Below, piece after piece: positions 17,006-26,336 of a stretch of 64,000 nt of DNA. Source of the DNA: Thermopolyspora sp040678635. Its GTDB lineage: Bacteria; Actinomycetota; Actinomycetes; Streptosporangiales; Streptosporangiaceae. The stretch covers positions 611,913 to 675,912 of the forward strand of contig NZ_JBFATZ010000002.1 of the NCBI RefSeq assembly GCF_040678635.1, written 5' to 3'. Position numbers and translations under genes: made by a program. Under the pieces are notes generated by a model. It was not told the DNA's origin and searched no databases. It saw only the letters and a program-made list of their open reading frames with translations. Each line of letters opens with the position of its first letter. The stretch's first letter is position 1.

Positions 17006-17560
17006 TGCGATCTCCGCGAACCTTCACCGGGTCGGGCACCGTCCACAGGCGCCGGTCAGCGCCGTACGCCATCGCGCCGTCGCGGCGCCCGAAAGGCTGG
17101 ACTCGGTGAGGCAAGATCGCCGCACCTGCGTGATGTCCGCGAACGTGCGTCAGTCCGGACACCGGCTGCCGGTGCCGTGTGTCGCGTGTCGTCGCGGTGC
17201 CTGGAAGGCCGGGTTCAGGGACGNNNNNNNNNNNNNNNNNNNNNNNNNNNNNNNNNNNNNNNNNNNNNNNNNNNNNNNNNNNNNNNNNNNNNNNNNNNNN
17301 NNNNNNNNNNNNNNNNNNNNAGTGCGTGATGTCCGCGAACGTGCGTCAGTCCGGACACCGGCTGCCGGTGCCGTGTGTCGCGTGTCGTCGCGGTGCCTGG
17401 AAGGCCGGGTTCAGGGGCGATGTGGTCACCGCACGTGTGTAACTTTCACCAACGCGTGCCGGGTCGAGCGCTGGCTGCCGGACCGGTGGCGTGTATCGCG
17501 CGTCGTCGTGGCACCCGGAAGGCCGGACCCGGTGAGGCAACGCGGTCACGGTACGGAGCG
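17006..17560. repeat. Tandem repeat tract (about 113-121 bp units) interrupted by assembly gap
   Basis: Copies begin near 17006, 17127, 17323 and 17436. The copies at 17127-17220 and 17323-17416 are essentially identical over about 90 bases (TGCGTGATGTCCGCGAACGT and onward), while the outer two are diverged. A 97-base run of N sits between the identical copies. The copy spacing across the gap (196) is not a multiple of the unit, so the gap length is unreliable. No gene is supported here. Confidence 0.85.
17224..17320. other. Assembly gap (97 N)
   Basis: Run of N inside the tandem repeat; the true sequence and repeat number are unknown. Confidence 0.98.
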
Positions 17561-17622
17561 TGCCGCAACGCTTTTGATGTCACGGCTGCGGCGGTATGGC
17601 CGGATATAGGACGATAGCCCGC

Positions 17623-19017
17623 ATGCTTTCCAGACGTTCCCCACGGGTCGCCGTCGGCCTCGCCGTCGCGGTCACCCTGGCGATCCCCGCCCCCGCCCAC
17701 GCGTACGCCTCCGCGCCCCCCTACAAACCGGGTGCGTCGGGTCTCGGTGACCCGTACTTCGCCAAGGCGGGCAACGGCGGATATGACGTCAAGCACTACG
17801 ACCTCACGCTCGACTTCACCCCGGCCACGCATCGCCTCAAGGCGGTCGCCCGGATCACGGCCAGGGCCACCCAGGACCTGTCCCGGTTCGACCTGGACTA
17901 CTCCGGTCCCAAGATCGACGGCGTGTGGGTGAACGGCGAACGGGCCGAGCACCGCCGCGACGGCCAAGAGCTGATCATCACTCCTCACCGAGGTCTGCCC
18001 GAGGGCGAGAAGTTCACCGTCAAGGTCGAGTACGCGGGCAAGCCCACCCCGATCACAACCAAGGCCCTCGGCACCTGCGGCTGGGTCAACACCTCGGACG
18101 GCGCGGTGGCGCTGGGCGAGCCGACGGGCGCGCGTACCTGGTATCCGGTCAACGACCACCCCGCCGACAAGGCCACCTACACCTTCCACATCACCACCCC
18201 CACCGGCGTCACCGCCCTCGCCAACGGCGAGCGCGACAAGCTCAACCTGGTCAAGAACGGCAAGACCACGGTCACCTGGCGGATGCGCAAGCCGATGGCC
18301 AGCTACCTGGCGATGGTCGCCATCGGCAACTACAAGGTCAAGGAGAGCGAGTCCGGCGGCCGGTGGAACCTCACCGCCTATGACCCCCGGGTCGCGGACG
18401 GCGCCAAGGGGCTGCACAAGACGACCGCCCAGGCGGTCGCCTGGGAGAGCAAGGTCTTCGGCCCCTATCCGTTCGGCTCCATCGGCGGCATCGTGGACGA
18501 CCTGGACGTCGAGTACGCCCTGGAGACCCAGTCCCGCCCGGTGTACGACCAGGCGGCCGACAAGCTCACGATCGTGCACGAGCAGGCGCACCAGTGGTTC
18601 GGCGACATCGTCACCCCCAAGTCGTGGAAGGACATCTGGCTCAACGAGGGCTTCGCCACCTACGCCGAGTGGCTGTGGGCGGAGCAGCACGGCGGCCCGT
18701 CCGCGGAGAAGACCTTCCGGGCCGCCATGCCCGGCAAGAAGGACGCCAAGAGGTTCTGGCAGCGCAAGGTCGGCGACCCGGGCCGGGACCACATGTTCGA
18801 CTACAACCTCGTCTACATCCGCGGCGCGATGACGCTGCACGCGCTGCGCAAGGAGATCGGCGACAAGACGTTCTTCAAGCTGCTCCCGGCCTGGACGGCG
18901 AAGTATCGCGGCGGCAACGCCTCGACGGCCGACCTGATCGCGCTCGCCGAGAAGATGTCCGGCAAGGAGCTGGACGACCTGTTCGACGCCTGGCTCTACA
19001 CCTCCGGCAAGCCCTGA
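17623..19017 (+). CDS. Secreted M1 family metallopeptidase
   Basis: 464 residues. Signal peptide RVAVGLAVAVTLAIPAPAHA (about 8-27). The M1 catalytic site is HEQAHQWFGD (H319, E320, H323) with the third zinc ligand in NEGFATYAEW (E342), exactly 18 residues on. It has the N-terminal beta-saddle of M1 enzymes but lacks the large C-terminal helical domain of PepN, ending shortly after the catalytic domain. Predicted extracellular aminopeptidase. ATG 17623 preferred because it gives a standard signal peptide; ATG 17596 adds nine residues. Confidence 0.88.
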   Translation: MLSRRSPRVAVGLAVAVTLAIPAPAHAYASAPPYKPGASGLGDPYFAKAGNGGYDVKHYDLTLDFTPATHRLKAVARITARATQDLSRFDLDYSGPKIDGVWVNGERAEHRRDGQELIITPHRGLPEGEKFTVKVEYAGKPTPITTKALGTCGWVNTSDGAVALGEPTGARTWYPVNDHPADKATYTFHITTPTGVTALANGERDKLNLVKNGKTTVTWRMRKPMASYLAMVAIGNYKVKESESGGRWNLTAYDPRVADGAKGLHKTTAQAVAWESKVFGPYPFGSIGGIVDDLDVEYALETQSRPVYDQAADKLTIVHEQAHQWFGDIVTPKSWKDIWLNEGFATYAEWLWAEQHGGPSAEKTFRAAMPGKKDAKRFWQRKVGDPGRDHMFDYNLVYIRGAMTLHALRKEIGDKTFFKLLPAWTAKYRGGNASTADLIALAEKMSGKELDDLFDAWLYTSGKP

Positions 19018-19150
19018 CCCAGGGCGGCGGCCTGCGGCGGCGCGCCCGCGGCGGCCTCTACGATGGTGATCCGCCCTCTCTCTCCCCGCCCCGGGGAGGG
19101 CGCGAGGCCGAGTCCGTGGAGGAGCCACGAGCGCGTACGTCGATCTGTCG

Positions 19151-19774
19151 GTGCCGATCGCCACGGGCATGCCCGTCTACCCAGGCGATCCGGAGGTGGA
19201 GCTCCGGCCGGCGCTCACCGTCCCCGAGGACGGCTGCAACGTGCTCGGTCTGCGCCTGGGCTCGCACACCGGCACGCACGTTGACGCGCCCCGCCACGTC
19301 GACGACCGGCTGTCGACGCTCGACGAGCTGCCGCTCGACCACTTCGTCGGCCCGGCCGTCGTCGTCGACGCCCGGGGGAGGCCGCCGCGCACGCCCCTCG
19401 GCCCGGACCTGTTCGCGGACGTCGCCCACCTCGGCATGATCGTGCTCGTGGCGACCGGATGGTCGGCCCGCTGGGGCGCCGAGGACTACCACGCCCACCC
19501 CTATCTCAGCCCCGAGGCGGCCCGCCTGCTCGCCGGCGCCGGAGTGCCCACGGTGGGGATCGACGCGCTCAGCGTGGACGCCACGCCCGCCGAGGAGCTT
19601 CCGGCCCACCACGCCCTGTGCGGCGCGGGCGTGGTGATCGCCGAGAACCTGGCGAACCTGGACGCGCTCGTCGAGGCGCAGTCGGCGGGCGTGCCCATCG
19701 AGGTCTCCCTGCTGCCGCTGCGCCTGTTCGGAGCCGACGGCTCACCCGTACGGGCAGTGGCCCGCCTGGGCTGA
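19151..19774 (+). CDS. Cyclase family protein (kynurenine formamidase-like)
   Basis: At least 207 residues. Metal-binding signature HTGTHVDAPRH after YPGDPEVELRP, then DHFVGPAVVVDA, LVATGWSARW and GIDALSVD, typical of the cyclase/KynB family that hydrolyses N-formylkynurenine or related amides. GTG 19151 is the first conventional start, but the family N-terminus (Y-V-D-L-S-V-P-I) continues upstream in frame to about 19133. The only nearby initiation context is an ACG codon at 19127 right after GGAGGAGCC. No tryptophan-pathway gene is adjacent, so the substrate is open. Confidence 0.8.
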   Translation: MPIATGMPVYPGDPEVELRPALTVPEDGCNVLGLRLGSHTGTHVDAPRHVDDRLSTLDELPLDHFVGPAVVVDARGRPPRTPLGPDLFADVAHLGMIVLVATGWSARWGAEDYHAHPYLSPEAARLLAGAGVPTVGIDALSVDATPAEELPAHHALCGAGVVIAENLANLDALVEAQSAGVPIEVSLLPLRLFGADGSPVRAVARLG

Positions 19775-19800
19775 GCGGGAGCGCCGCGCCCCGGCGGCGA

Positions 19801-20298
19801 TCAGCGCGTCCCCCAGGAGTAGGTCTGCTTGCGGAGCTTGAGGTAGACGAAGGTCTCCGTGGCGCGCACACTGGGAATCGCCCGAATCTTCCCAAGTATC
19901 TCCAAAAGGTGCTGGTCGCCCTCGCAGACCACCTCGACGATGATGTCGACCGACCCGGCCGTGAGGACGACATAGTCGATCTCGGCGATGGTGGCGAGCT
20001 CGTCGGCCACCCGCTCCAGGTCGCCTTCGCACTTGATGGAGATCATCGCCTGGCGGGGGAACCCGAGCATGAGGGGGTCGGTCACCGCGACGATCTGCAT
20101 CACGCCCGCCTCCAGCAGGCGCTGCACCCGCTGCCGCACCGCGGCCTCGGAGAGGCCGACCGCCTTCCCGATGGCCGCGTACGGCTTGCGCCCATCCGTC
20201 TGCAACTGCTCGATGATCTGCTTGGAGATGTCGTCAAGCACCACCGGGCCCGATCGCGCCCCGTCCTGGTGGCGCGCTCCCCTGGGCGGCGTCGTCAT
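19801..20298 (-). CDS. Lrp/AsnC family transcriptional regulator
   Basis: 165 residues. N-terminal AsnC helix-turn-helix (LDDISKQIIEQLQTDGRKPY, then GLSEAAVRQRVQRLLEAGVM) and C-terminal RAM ligand-binding domain (VLTAGSVDIIVEVVCEGD). Divergent from the aldehyde dehydrogenase that heads the polyamine cluster, with 220 nt between, so it is the obvious candidate local regulator of that cluster; amine or amino acid effector is inference. Confidence 0.9.
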   Translation of the reverse strand: MTTPPRGARHQDGARSGPVVLDDISKQIIEQLQTDGRKPYAAIGKAVGLSEAAVRQRVQRLLEAGVMQIVAVTDPLMLGFPRQAMISIKCEGDLERVADELATIAEIDYVVLTAGSVDIIVEVVCEGDQHLLEILGKIRAIPSVRATETFVYLKLRKQTYSWGTR

Positions 20299-20518
20299 CG
20301 CGTTCCCTTCCGTCCCCCGAACGGCCCGGCTCGTAGCCGATGCCTGTTACGCAGGCGTTCCGAGTAGGTTGCGGCCTTGGTGCGACATGGTGTCAGCCCA
20401 ACGGCCTCTGTCAAGCGATTCCGTAGGTTTTTGATATGTTCGCCACGAAATCTATTGTCACGAATCGGGCTCTCTGCCAGAGTCGCGACAGTTCAGCCAC
20501 CTCACGAGGAGGTCGACG
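20299..20518. promoter_or_regulatory. Divergent promoter region of Lrp regulator and aldehyde dehydrogenase
   Basis: 220 bases, more AT-rich than the surroundings (20430-20470). It contains paired CACGAA words (CACGAAATC, CACGAATCG) 17 nt apart, a plausible Lrp/AsnC target, and a short palindrome CTCTGCCAGAG. A GAGGAGG ribosome-binding site precedes ATG 20519. Confidence 0.45.
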
Positions 20519-21952
20519 ATGACCAGCCGTCTGCAGAACTACGTCAACGGCGAGCTTGTTGACGCCAAGAGCGGCCGGTTCTCCGAAGTGATCGACCCGT
20601 CGACCGGCGAGGCCTACCTGGAGGCGCCGGTATCGGGGCAGGAGGACGTCGACGCGGCCTACGCCGCCGCGGCCGCCGCGTTCGAATCGTGGGGCGTCAC
20701 CACCCCCGCGGATCGGGCCGCGCTCCTGCTGAAGATCGCCGACGCGATCGAGGAGCACGCCGCCGAGTTCGTGGAGATCGAGTGCCGCAACACCGGCAAG
20801 CCGCGCCGGCTCATGGCCGACGACGAGATGCCGGTGGCCGCCGACCACTTCCGCTTCTTCGCGGGCGCGGCGCGCACGCTGGAGGGGCCGACGGCGGGGG
20901 AGTTCCTGGCCGATCACACCTCTATCGTGCGGCATGAGCCGATCGGAGTCGTCGGGCAGGTCACTCCCTGGAACTATCCGCTGATGATGGCCGTGTGGAA
21001 GATCGCCCCGGCGCTCGCCGCGGGCAACACGGTCGTGCTCAAGCCGTCCGACACCACCCCGGTCTCCACCGTCAAGCTCGCCGAGATCTGCGGCGAGATC
21101 CTGCCGCCCGGCGTGTTCAACGTGGTCGTCGGCGACCGCGGCACCGGCGCGCTGGTGGTGGCCAACCCGGCGGCGCAGATGGTGGCGATCACCGGCTCGG
21201 TCGGCGCGGGCATGCAGGTGGCCAAGTCGGCCGCCGACGACCTCAAGCGGGTGCACCTGGAGCTCGGTGGCAAGGCCCCGGTCGTCATCTTCGAGGACGT
21301 CAAGGATGTCGCCGGCATCGCCGCGTCCGTCGCGGAGGCCGGCTTCTACAACGCGGGCCAGGACTGCACGGCGGCCTGCCGCGTGCTGGTGCACGAGAGC
21401 CTGCACGAGCGGTTCGTCGCCGCGCTCACCGAGGCCGCGGCGAGCACCAAGACCGGCGGCCTGGAGATGGAGGACGCCGCGTACGGCCCGCTGAACAACG
21501 CGACCCAGCTCGCCCGCGTCGAGGGCTTCTTCGAGCGCGCCCCCGGCCACGCCAAGGTGCTCACCGGCGGGCAGCGCGTCGGCGACAAGGGCTACTTCTT
21601 CGCCCCGACGGTCGTGGACGGCCTGCGCCAGGACGACGAGATGATCCAGACCGAGGTGTTCGGCCCGGTGATCACCGTGCAGACCTTCACCGACGAGGCC
21701 GACGCGCTGGCGAAGGCGAACGGCGTGAAGTACGGCCTGTCCGGCTCGGTGTGGACCACGGACCACGGCCGGGCGATGCGCTTCTCCAACAGGCTCGACT
21801 TCGGCGTGGTGTGGGTGAACACCCACATCCCGTTCATCTCCGAGATGCCGCACGGCGGCTTCAAGCACTCGGGGTACGGCAAGGACCTGTCGGTCTTCGG
21901 CCTGCACGACTACACCCGCGTCAAGCACGTGATGCACTACATCGGCGAGTAA
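20519..21952 (+). CDS. Gamma-aminobutyraldehyde-type dehydrogenase
   Basis: 477 residues, NAD(P)-dependent aldehyde dehydrogenase superfamily. Motifs: VTPWNYPLMMAVWKIAPALA (cofactor cleft), ITGSVGAGMQV, VHLELGGKAPV (general base Glu near 248), GQDCTAACRV (nucleophile Cys near 283) and EVFGPVITV. The polyamine ABC transporter and amine oxidase downstream argue for aminobutyraldehyde/aminopropionaldehyde oxidation in putrescine or spermidine breakdown. 123 nt separate it from the transporter ATPase. Confidence 0.88.
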   Translation: MTSRLQNYVNGELVDAKSGRFSEVIDPSTGEAYLEAPVSGQEDVDAAYAAAAAAFESWGVTTPADRAALLLKIADAIEEHAAEFVEIECRNTGKPRRLMADDEMPVAADHFRFFAGAARTLEGPTAGEFLADHTSIVRHEPIGVVGQVTPWNYPLMMAVWKIAPALAAGNTVVLKPSDTTPVSTVKLAEICGEILPPGVFNVVVGDRGTGALVVANPAAQMVAITGSVGAGMQVAKSAADDLKRVHLELGGKAPVVIFEDVKDVAGIAASVAEAGFYNAGQDCTAACRVLVHESLHERFVAALTEAAASTKTGGLEMEDAAYGPLNNATQLARVEGFFERAPGHAKVLTGGQRVGDKGYFFAPTVVDGLRQDDEMIQTEVFGPVITVQTFTDEADALAKANGVKYGLSGSVWTTDHGRAMRFSNRLDFGVVWVNTHIPFISEMPHGGFKHSGYGKDLSVFGLHDYTRVKHVMHYIGE

Positions 21953-21961
21953 CGCTCCGGC

Positions 21962-21986
21962 AATACAAGCCCTATATCTGTGTATT
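21962..21986. promoter_or_regulatory. Inverted repeat upstream of the polyamine transporter
   Basis: AATACA and TGTATT arms 13 nt apart in an AT-rich stretch (21955-22010) before the ATPase gene. Likely promoter/operator; binding protein unknown. Confidence 0.35.
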
Positions 21987-22075
21987 AAGTGCTTGATGAG
22001 GTGATAAAGCTTCCCAAACGAGCTCCTATTCTCGGGAGCCGTGCGGAGGACCCCCGCAAGAAAAGGTGGCCTGGG

Positions 22076-23236
22076 ATGACGGATATCCAGGCGGGCGAGG
22101 CGGCGGCCGGCACGGCCGCCGCCGGCCGATCCGGTGATCGGCCCGAGGTTCCCGCCATAGAACTCGACGCGGTCTCCAAGGAGTATCTCTCCCACGGCGA
22201 GACGGTCAGGGCGGTCAAGGACGTCACCCTGTCCATCGCGGAAGGCGAGTTCTTCTCCCTGCTCGGACCGTCCGGCTGCGGCAAGACGACCACCATGCGC
22301 ATGATCGCCGGCTTCGAGGAGCCGTCGAGCGGCACGGTCCGCCTGCACGGCCGGGACGTCACCGACGTACCGCCCAACAAGCGCGATGTGAACATGGTGT
22401 TCCAGTCGTACGCGCTGTTCCCGCACATGAACGTGTGGGACAACGTCGCCTTCGGGCTCAAGCGCAAGAAGGTGCCCGACGCCGAGATCAAACGCCGCGT
22501 CGGCGAGATGCTGGAGATCGTCGACCTCAAGGGCCGGGAGAAGCGCCGCCCCCGCGAGATGTCCGGCGGCCAGCAGCAGCGGGTGGCGCTCGCCCGCGCC
22601 CTGGTCAACCGCCCGCGCGCGCTGCTGCTCGACGAGCCGCTCGGCGCGCTCGACCTCAAGCTGCGCCAGCAGATGCAGATCGAACTCAAGCGCATCCAGC
22701 GCGACGTCGGCATCACCTTCGTCTACGTCACCCACGACCAGAGCGAGGCGCTCACCATGAGCGACCGCATCGCCGTCATGAACGACGGCGTGGTCGAGCA
22801 GCTCGCCGACCCGCGCGAGATCTACGAGCGTCCGGCGTCCGCGTTCGTCGCCGGCTTCATCGGCACCTCCAACCTGATCTCGGGGGAGGTCGTCGCCACC
22901 TCGGGGGACCTGGCGACGGTACGGCTCGGCGAACGCGGCCGGGTGCTGGTGAACGGCGCCTCGCGCCGCCAGGGCGACACCGTGCGGATCACGGTCCGCC
23001 CCGAGAAGATCAAGATCCTGCTCGGCGAGCCCGACGGGCAGGTCAGCGCGGTGCCCGGCACCGTCTCCGAGGTCGTCTACCTCGGCACCTACAACAGTTA
23101 CGCGGTGACCCTGGACAGTGGCGCCGAGGTGACCGTCTTCGAACAGAACGCGAACGACAGCACGAGCACGGCGGAGCGCGGGGACTCCGTGTGGTTGTCG
23201 TGGCAGCCACACCACTCGTACGCGATAGGAAGCTGA
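22076..23236 (+). CDS. potA: Spermidine/putrescine ABC transporter ATP-binding protein (PotA-like)
   Basis: 386 residues. Walker A GPSGCGKTT near 64, Q-loop NMVFQSYALFPHMNV, signature MSGGQQQRVALARAL, Walker B ALLLDEPLGALD, H-loop VYVTHDQ, then a C-terminal TOBE regulatory domain (ITVRPEKIKI, then SYAVTLDSGAEVTVFEQN). ATG 22076 has AAAGGTGG upstream; an in-frame ORF extension to 21989 looks non-coding. First gene of potA-D-B-C, each within a few nt of the next. Confidence 0.92.
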   Translation: MTDIQAGEAAAGTAAAGRSGDRPEVPAIELDAVSKEYLSHGETVRAVKDVTLSIAEGEFFSLLGPSGCGKTTTMRMIAGFEEPSSGTVRLHGRDVTDVPPNKRDVNMVFQSYALFPHMNVWDNVAFGLKRKKVPDAEIKRRVGEMLEIVDLKGREKRRPREMSGGQQQRVALARALVNRPRALLLDEPLGALDLKLRQQMQIELKRIQRDVGITFVYVTHDQSEALTMSDRIAVMNDGVVEQLADPREIYERPASAFVAGFIGTSNLISGEVVATSGDLATVRLGERGRVLVNGASRRQGDTVRITVRPEKIKILLGEPDGQVSAVPGTVSEVVYLGTYNSYAVTLDSGAEVTVFEQNANDSTSTAERGDSVWLSWQPHHSYAIGS

Positions 23237-23243
23237 ACCATCC

Positions 23244-24494
23244 ATGAGTGTTACCCCCCCTCACGACCCGGCCCTGCTTCGCGGCATGACGAGCCGCCGC
23301 CTCGCCCCCGGCCGTCGTGACCTGTTCCGCATGGCCGGGCTGTCGGCGGCCGGCCTCGCCCTCGCCGCGTGCGGCGTGCAGGGCAAGAAGGCCGCCCCGC
23401 CGCAGCAGTCGGACGTGGAGAAGTACTGGTCGGGCAAGACCAAGAACGGCCACGTCGACTTCGCCAACTGGCCGCTGTACATGGACCCCAAGAAGCCCGA
23501 GCTCAAGCTGTTCACCGAGAAGACCGGCATCACGGTGACCTACAAGGAGGTCATCCAGGACAACTCAAGCTGGTTCGCCAAGATCCAGCCGTTGCTCGCG
23601 GCCGGCCAGTCGATCAACTACGACCTCATGGTGGTCACCAACGGCATCCAGTTCACCCAGCTCGTGCAGCTCGGCTACCTGGTCCCGCTCGACCACTCCA
23701 AGCTGCCCAACTTCGCCGCCAACGCGGGCGCGGCGTACAAGCGCGAGGCGTTCGACCCGGGCAACGTGTACAGCATCCCGTGGGCGTCCGGCATCACCGG
23801 CATCGCCTACAACCCCAAGTACATCGACACCCCGCCGACCAGCTACGCCGCGCTCTGGGACCCCAAGTACAAGGGCAAGGTCGGCATGATGTCGGACACC
23901 CAGGAGATCGGCAACTTCGCCATGATGCTGCTCGGCATCGAGCCGGAGAAGTCGACCCCGGCCGACTGGGAGAAGGCCGCCGAGAAGCTGCGCGAGCAGC
24001 GCGACTCCGGCATCGTGCGCAAGTACTACGACCAGAACTTCATCGACCCGCTCGGCAAGGGCGACATCTGGATGTGCCAGGCCTGGTCGGGCGACATCTT
24101 CCAGAAAAACGTCTCCGACGGCACGGACCTGAAGTTCGTGATCCCCGAGGAGGGGGCCACGATCTGGACCGACAACATGATGATCCCCAAGACGGCCGCC
24201 AACCCCGTCGACGCGATCACGCTGATGGACTTCTTCTACGACCCCGAGGTCGCGGCCACCCTCGCCGAGTACATCAACTACATCACGCCGGTCCCCGCCG
24301 CCCAGGACATCATCAAAAAGCACGCCGCCGAGGCGAAGGGCGAGGACAAGAAGCTGCTTGACGCCGTCGCCACGAGCCCGCTGGTGTTCCCCAGCGAGGC
24401 CGACTACGCCAGGCTGCACACCTACCGGCCGTTCAAGAACGCCGCCGAGCAGAAGCAGTACGAGCAGATCTTCCAGCCGATCACCACGGCCTGA
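23244..24494 (+). CDS. Polyamine ABC transporter substrate-binding lipoprotein (PotD/PotF-like)
   Basis: 416 residues. N-terminus has a twin-arginine motif GRRDLFRMAG followed by a hydrophobic stretch and a lipobox LAAC (about 40-43), so export by Tat and lipid anchoring are predicted. The mature part shows the PotD-type text FANWPLYMDP, FTEKTGITVTYKEVI, GKGDIWMCQAWSGD and DNMMIPKTAANPVDAITLMDFF. It captures polyamine outside the membrane for the PotB/C channel. Confidence 0.9.
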   Translation: MSVTPPHDPALLRGMTSRRLAPGRRDLFRMAGLSAAGLALAACGVQGKKAAPPQQSDVEKYWSGKTKNGHVDFANWPLYMDPKKPELKLFTEKTGITVTYKEVIQDNSSWFAKIQPLLAAGQSINYDLMVVTNGIQFTQLVQLGYLVPLDHSKLPNFAANAGAAYKREAFDPGNVYSIPWASGITGIAYNPKYIDTPPTSYAALWDPKYKGKVGMMSDTQEIGNFAMMLLGIEPEKSTPADWEKAAEKLREQRDSGIVRKYYDQNFIDPLGKGDIWMCQAWSGDIFQKNVSDGTDLKFVIPEEGATIWTDNMMIPKTAANPVDAITLMDFFYDPEVAATLAEYINYITPVPAAQDIIKKHAAEAKGEDKKLLDAVATSPLVFPSEADYARLHTYRPFKNAAEQKQYEQIFQPITTA

Positions 24495-24507
24495 TGAGGG
24501 ACGGGCG

Positions 24508-25377
24508 ATGAAGGGCAGCAGGCTGCGCGCCGCGCTCACGCCGTACGCGCTGATCTTCCCCGGCGGGCTCTGGCTCGCGATCTTCTTCGTGGTGCCGATG
24601 GTGGTGATGGTGTCGCTGTCGCTGCAGACCGGCAACATCACCGACGGCTACCAGCTCACCTGGCACTGGCAGACCTACCTCGACGGGCTGTCCAACTACC
24701 ACGATCAGATCATCCGGTCCCTCGTGTACGGCCTGGCCGCCACGGTGATCACGATCGTCATCGGCTTCCCGATGGCGTACTACATCGCCTTCAGGGGCGG
24801 CAGCCGCAAGAGCATGTACCTGTTCCTGCTCCTGCTGCCCTTCCTGGTGTCGTTCGTGCTGCGGACCATCTCCTGGCAGTTCTTCCTGGCCGACAACGGC
24901 ATCCTGCTCGGCCCGCTGAAGAGCGCGGGCCTGCTGCCGGAGGACTTCCACCTGCTCGCCACGAGCACGGCCGTCATCTTCGGCCTGGCGTACAACTTCC
25001 TGCCGTTCATGGTGCTGCCGATCTACGTGGCGCTGGAGCGCATCGACCCCCGGGTGCTGGAGGCGGCCACCGACCTGTACGCCGGCCGCGTGCAGACCTT
25101 CCTGCGGGTGGTGCTGCCGCTGTCGCTGCCGGGGGTGTTCGCCGGGGTGCTGATGACGTTCGTGCCGGCGGCCTCGGACTACGTCAACGCCTCGATCCTC
25201 GGCGGCGCGAGCAACACCATGATCGGCAACGTGATCCAGAACCAGTACCTGGTCACCCAGGACTACCCCGTCGCGGCGGCGCTGTCGTTCACGCTGATGG
25301 CGCTGCTGCTGGTCGGCATCTTCGCCTACGCCCGCGCGCTCGGCACCGAGGACGTCCTGGAGGTGGCGGCCCGATGA
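24508..25377 (+). CDS. potB: Polyamine ABC transporter permease (PotB-like)
   Basis: 289 residues, about six membrane helices. EAA-loop LEAATDLYAGRVQTFLRVVL contacts the ATPase. ATG 24508 is 13 nt after the binding-protein stop with GAGGGACGGGCG in front. Its stop overlaps the next ATG (ATGA). Confidence 0.92.
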   Translation: MKGSRLRAALTPYALIFPGGLWLAIFFVVPMVVMVSLSLQTGNITDGYQLTWHWQTYLDGLSNYHDQIIRSLVYGLAATVITIVIGFPMAYYIAFRGGSRKSMYLFLLLLPFLVSFVLRTISWQFFLADNGILLGPLKSAGLLPEDFHLLATSTAVIFGLAYNFLPFMVLPIYVALERIDPRVLEAATDLYAGRVQTFLRVVLPLSLPGVFAGVLMTFVPAASDYVNASILGGASNTMIGNVIQNQYLVTQDYPVAAALSFTLMALLLVGIFAYARALGTEDVLEVAAR

Positions 25378-26231
25378 GCACGGTCGTCGAGAAACCGCCC
25401 GTCGAGACGGCGCCCGCGCCGCAGAGCCCTCGCCCCCGCCGCGGCGCGTTCTTCCGCGGGCGACTGCTGCAGATCTGGACCTGGCTCGTCATCGCCTGGC
25501 TCTGCCTGCCGATCGCCGTGATGATCCTGTTCGGGTTCAACGACACCCGGGGCCGCTACAACCAGTCCTGGCAGGGCTTCACCCTGCGCTGGTACGCCGA
25601 GCTGTTCGCCATCGACGACCTCACCGAGGCGCTGGTCAACTCGCTGCTGATCGCCCTGCTCACCATGGTGATCGCCGGGGCGCTCGGCACGCTGCTCGGG
25701 CTGGCCCTCGGCCGGTACCGGTTCCGCGGGTCGGGGCTGACGAACCTGGTGATGTTCGCCGCGATCTCCTGCGCGGAGATCATCATGGGCGCGTCGCTGC
25801 TGTCGATGTTCGTCACGCTCGCCGTGCAACTCGGCTTCTGGACGATCGTCGTGTCGCACGTGATGTTCTCGGTGTCGTTCGTCGCCGTCACCGTGCGGGC
25901 CCGGGTGATGACGCTCGACCGCTCGCTGGAGGAGGCCGCCCGCGACCTCGGCGCGAGCACCTGGCAGACGTTCCGCCTCATCACCCTGCCGATGATCTTC
26001 CCTGGGGTGCTGGCGGGGTCGCTGCTCGCCTTCGCGCTCTCCATCGACGACTTCGTGATCACCAACTTCACCTCGGGCAACACCGTCACCTTCCCGCTGT
26101 GGATCTGGGGCTCGACCCGCGTCGGCATCCCGCCGCAGGTGAACGTCATGGGCACGCTGATCTTCGCCGCCGGCGTGCTGCTCGCCGTCGCCAACGCCCT
26201 CGGCGGCAGGCGGCGCGCGAACCGCGGATGA
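25374..26231 (+). CDS. potC: Polyamine ABC transporter permease (PotC-like)
   Basis: 285 residues, six predicted helices; EAA-loop LEEAARDLGASTWQTFRLIT. Starts inside the potB stop by ATGA overlap. N-terminal 28 residues are a Pro/Arg-rich cytoplasmic extension. Typical of the second permease of polyamine importers. Confidence 0.92.
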   Translation: MSTVVEKPPVETAPAPQSPRPRRGAFFRGRLLQIWTWLVIAWLCLPIAVMILFGFNDTRGRYNQSWQGFTLRWYAELFAIDDLTEALVNSLLIALLTMVIAGALGTLLGLALGRYRFRGSGLTNLVMFAAISCAEIIMGASLLSMFVTLAVQLGFWTIVVSHVMFSVSFVAVTVRARVMTLDRSLEEAARDLGASTWQTFRLITLPMIFPGVLAGSLLAFALSIDDFVITNFTSGNTVTFPLWIWGSTRVGIPPQVNVMGTLIFAAGVLLAVANALGGRRRANRG

Positions 26232-26336
26232 CCATGCTGATCACGCCGATCACGCCCACCAGCTGGACCGTACCGACCGTGCCGACCAAGCTCGCGCTCC
26301 GTCGCCGCGGGGACGACGGAGCGGACGCACCGGAAC

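Noticed and set aside
16998..17609. ORF running through the N gap
   Set aside because: It consists of translated tandem repeat plus unknown bases and has no ribosome-binding site or domain.
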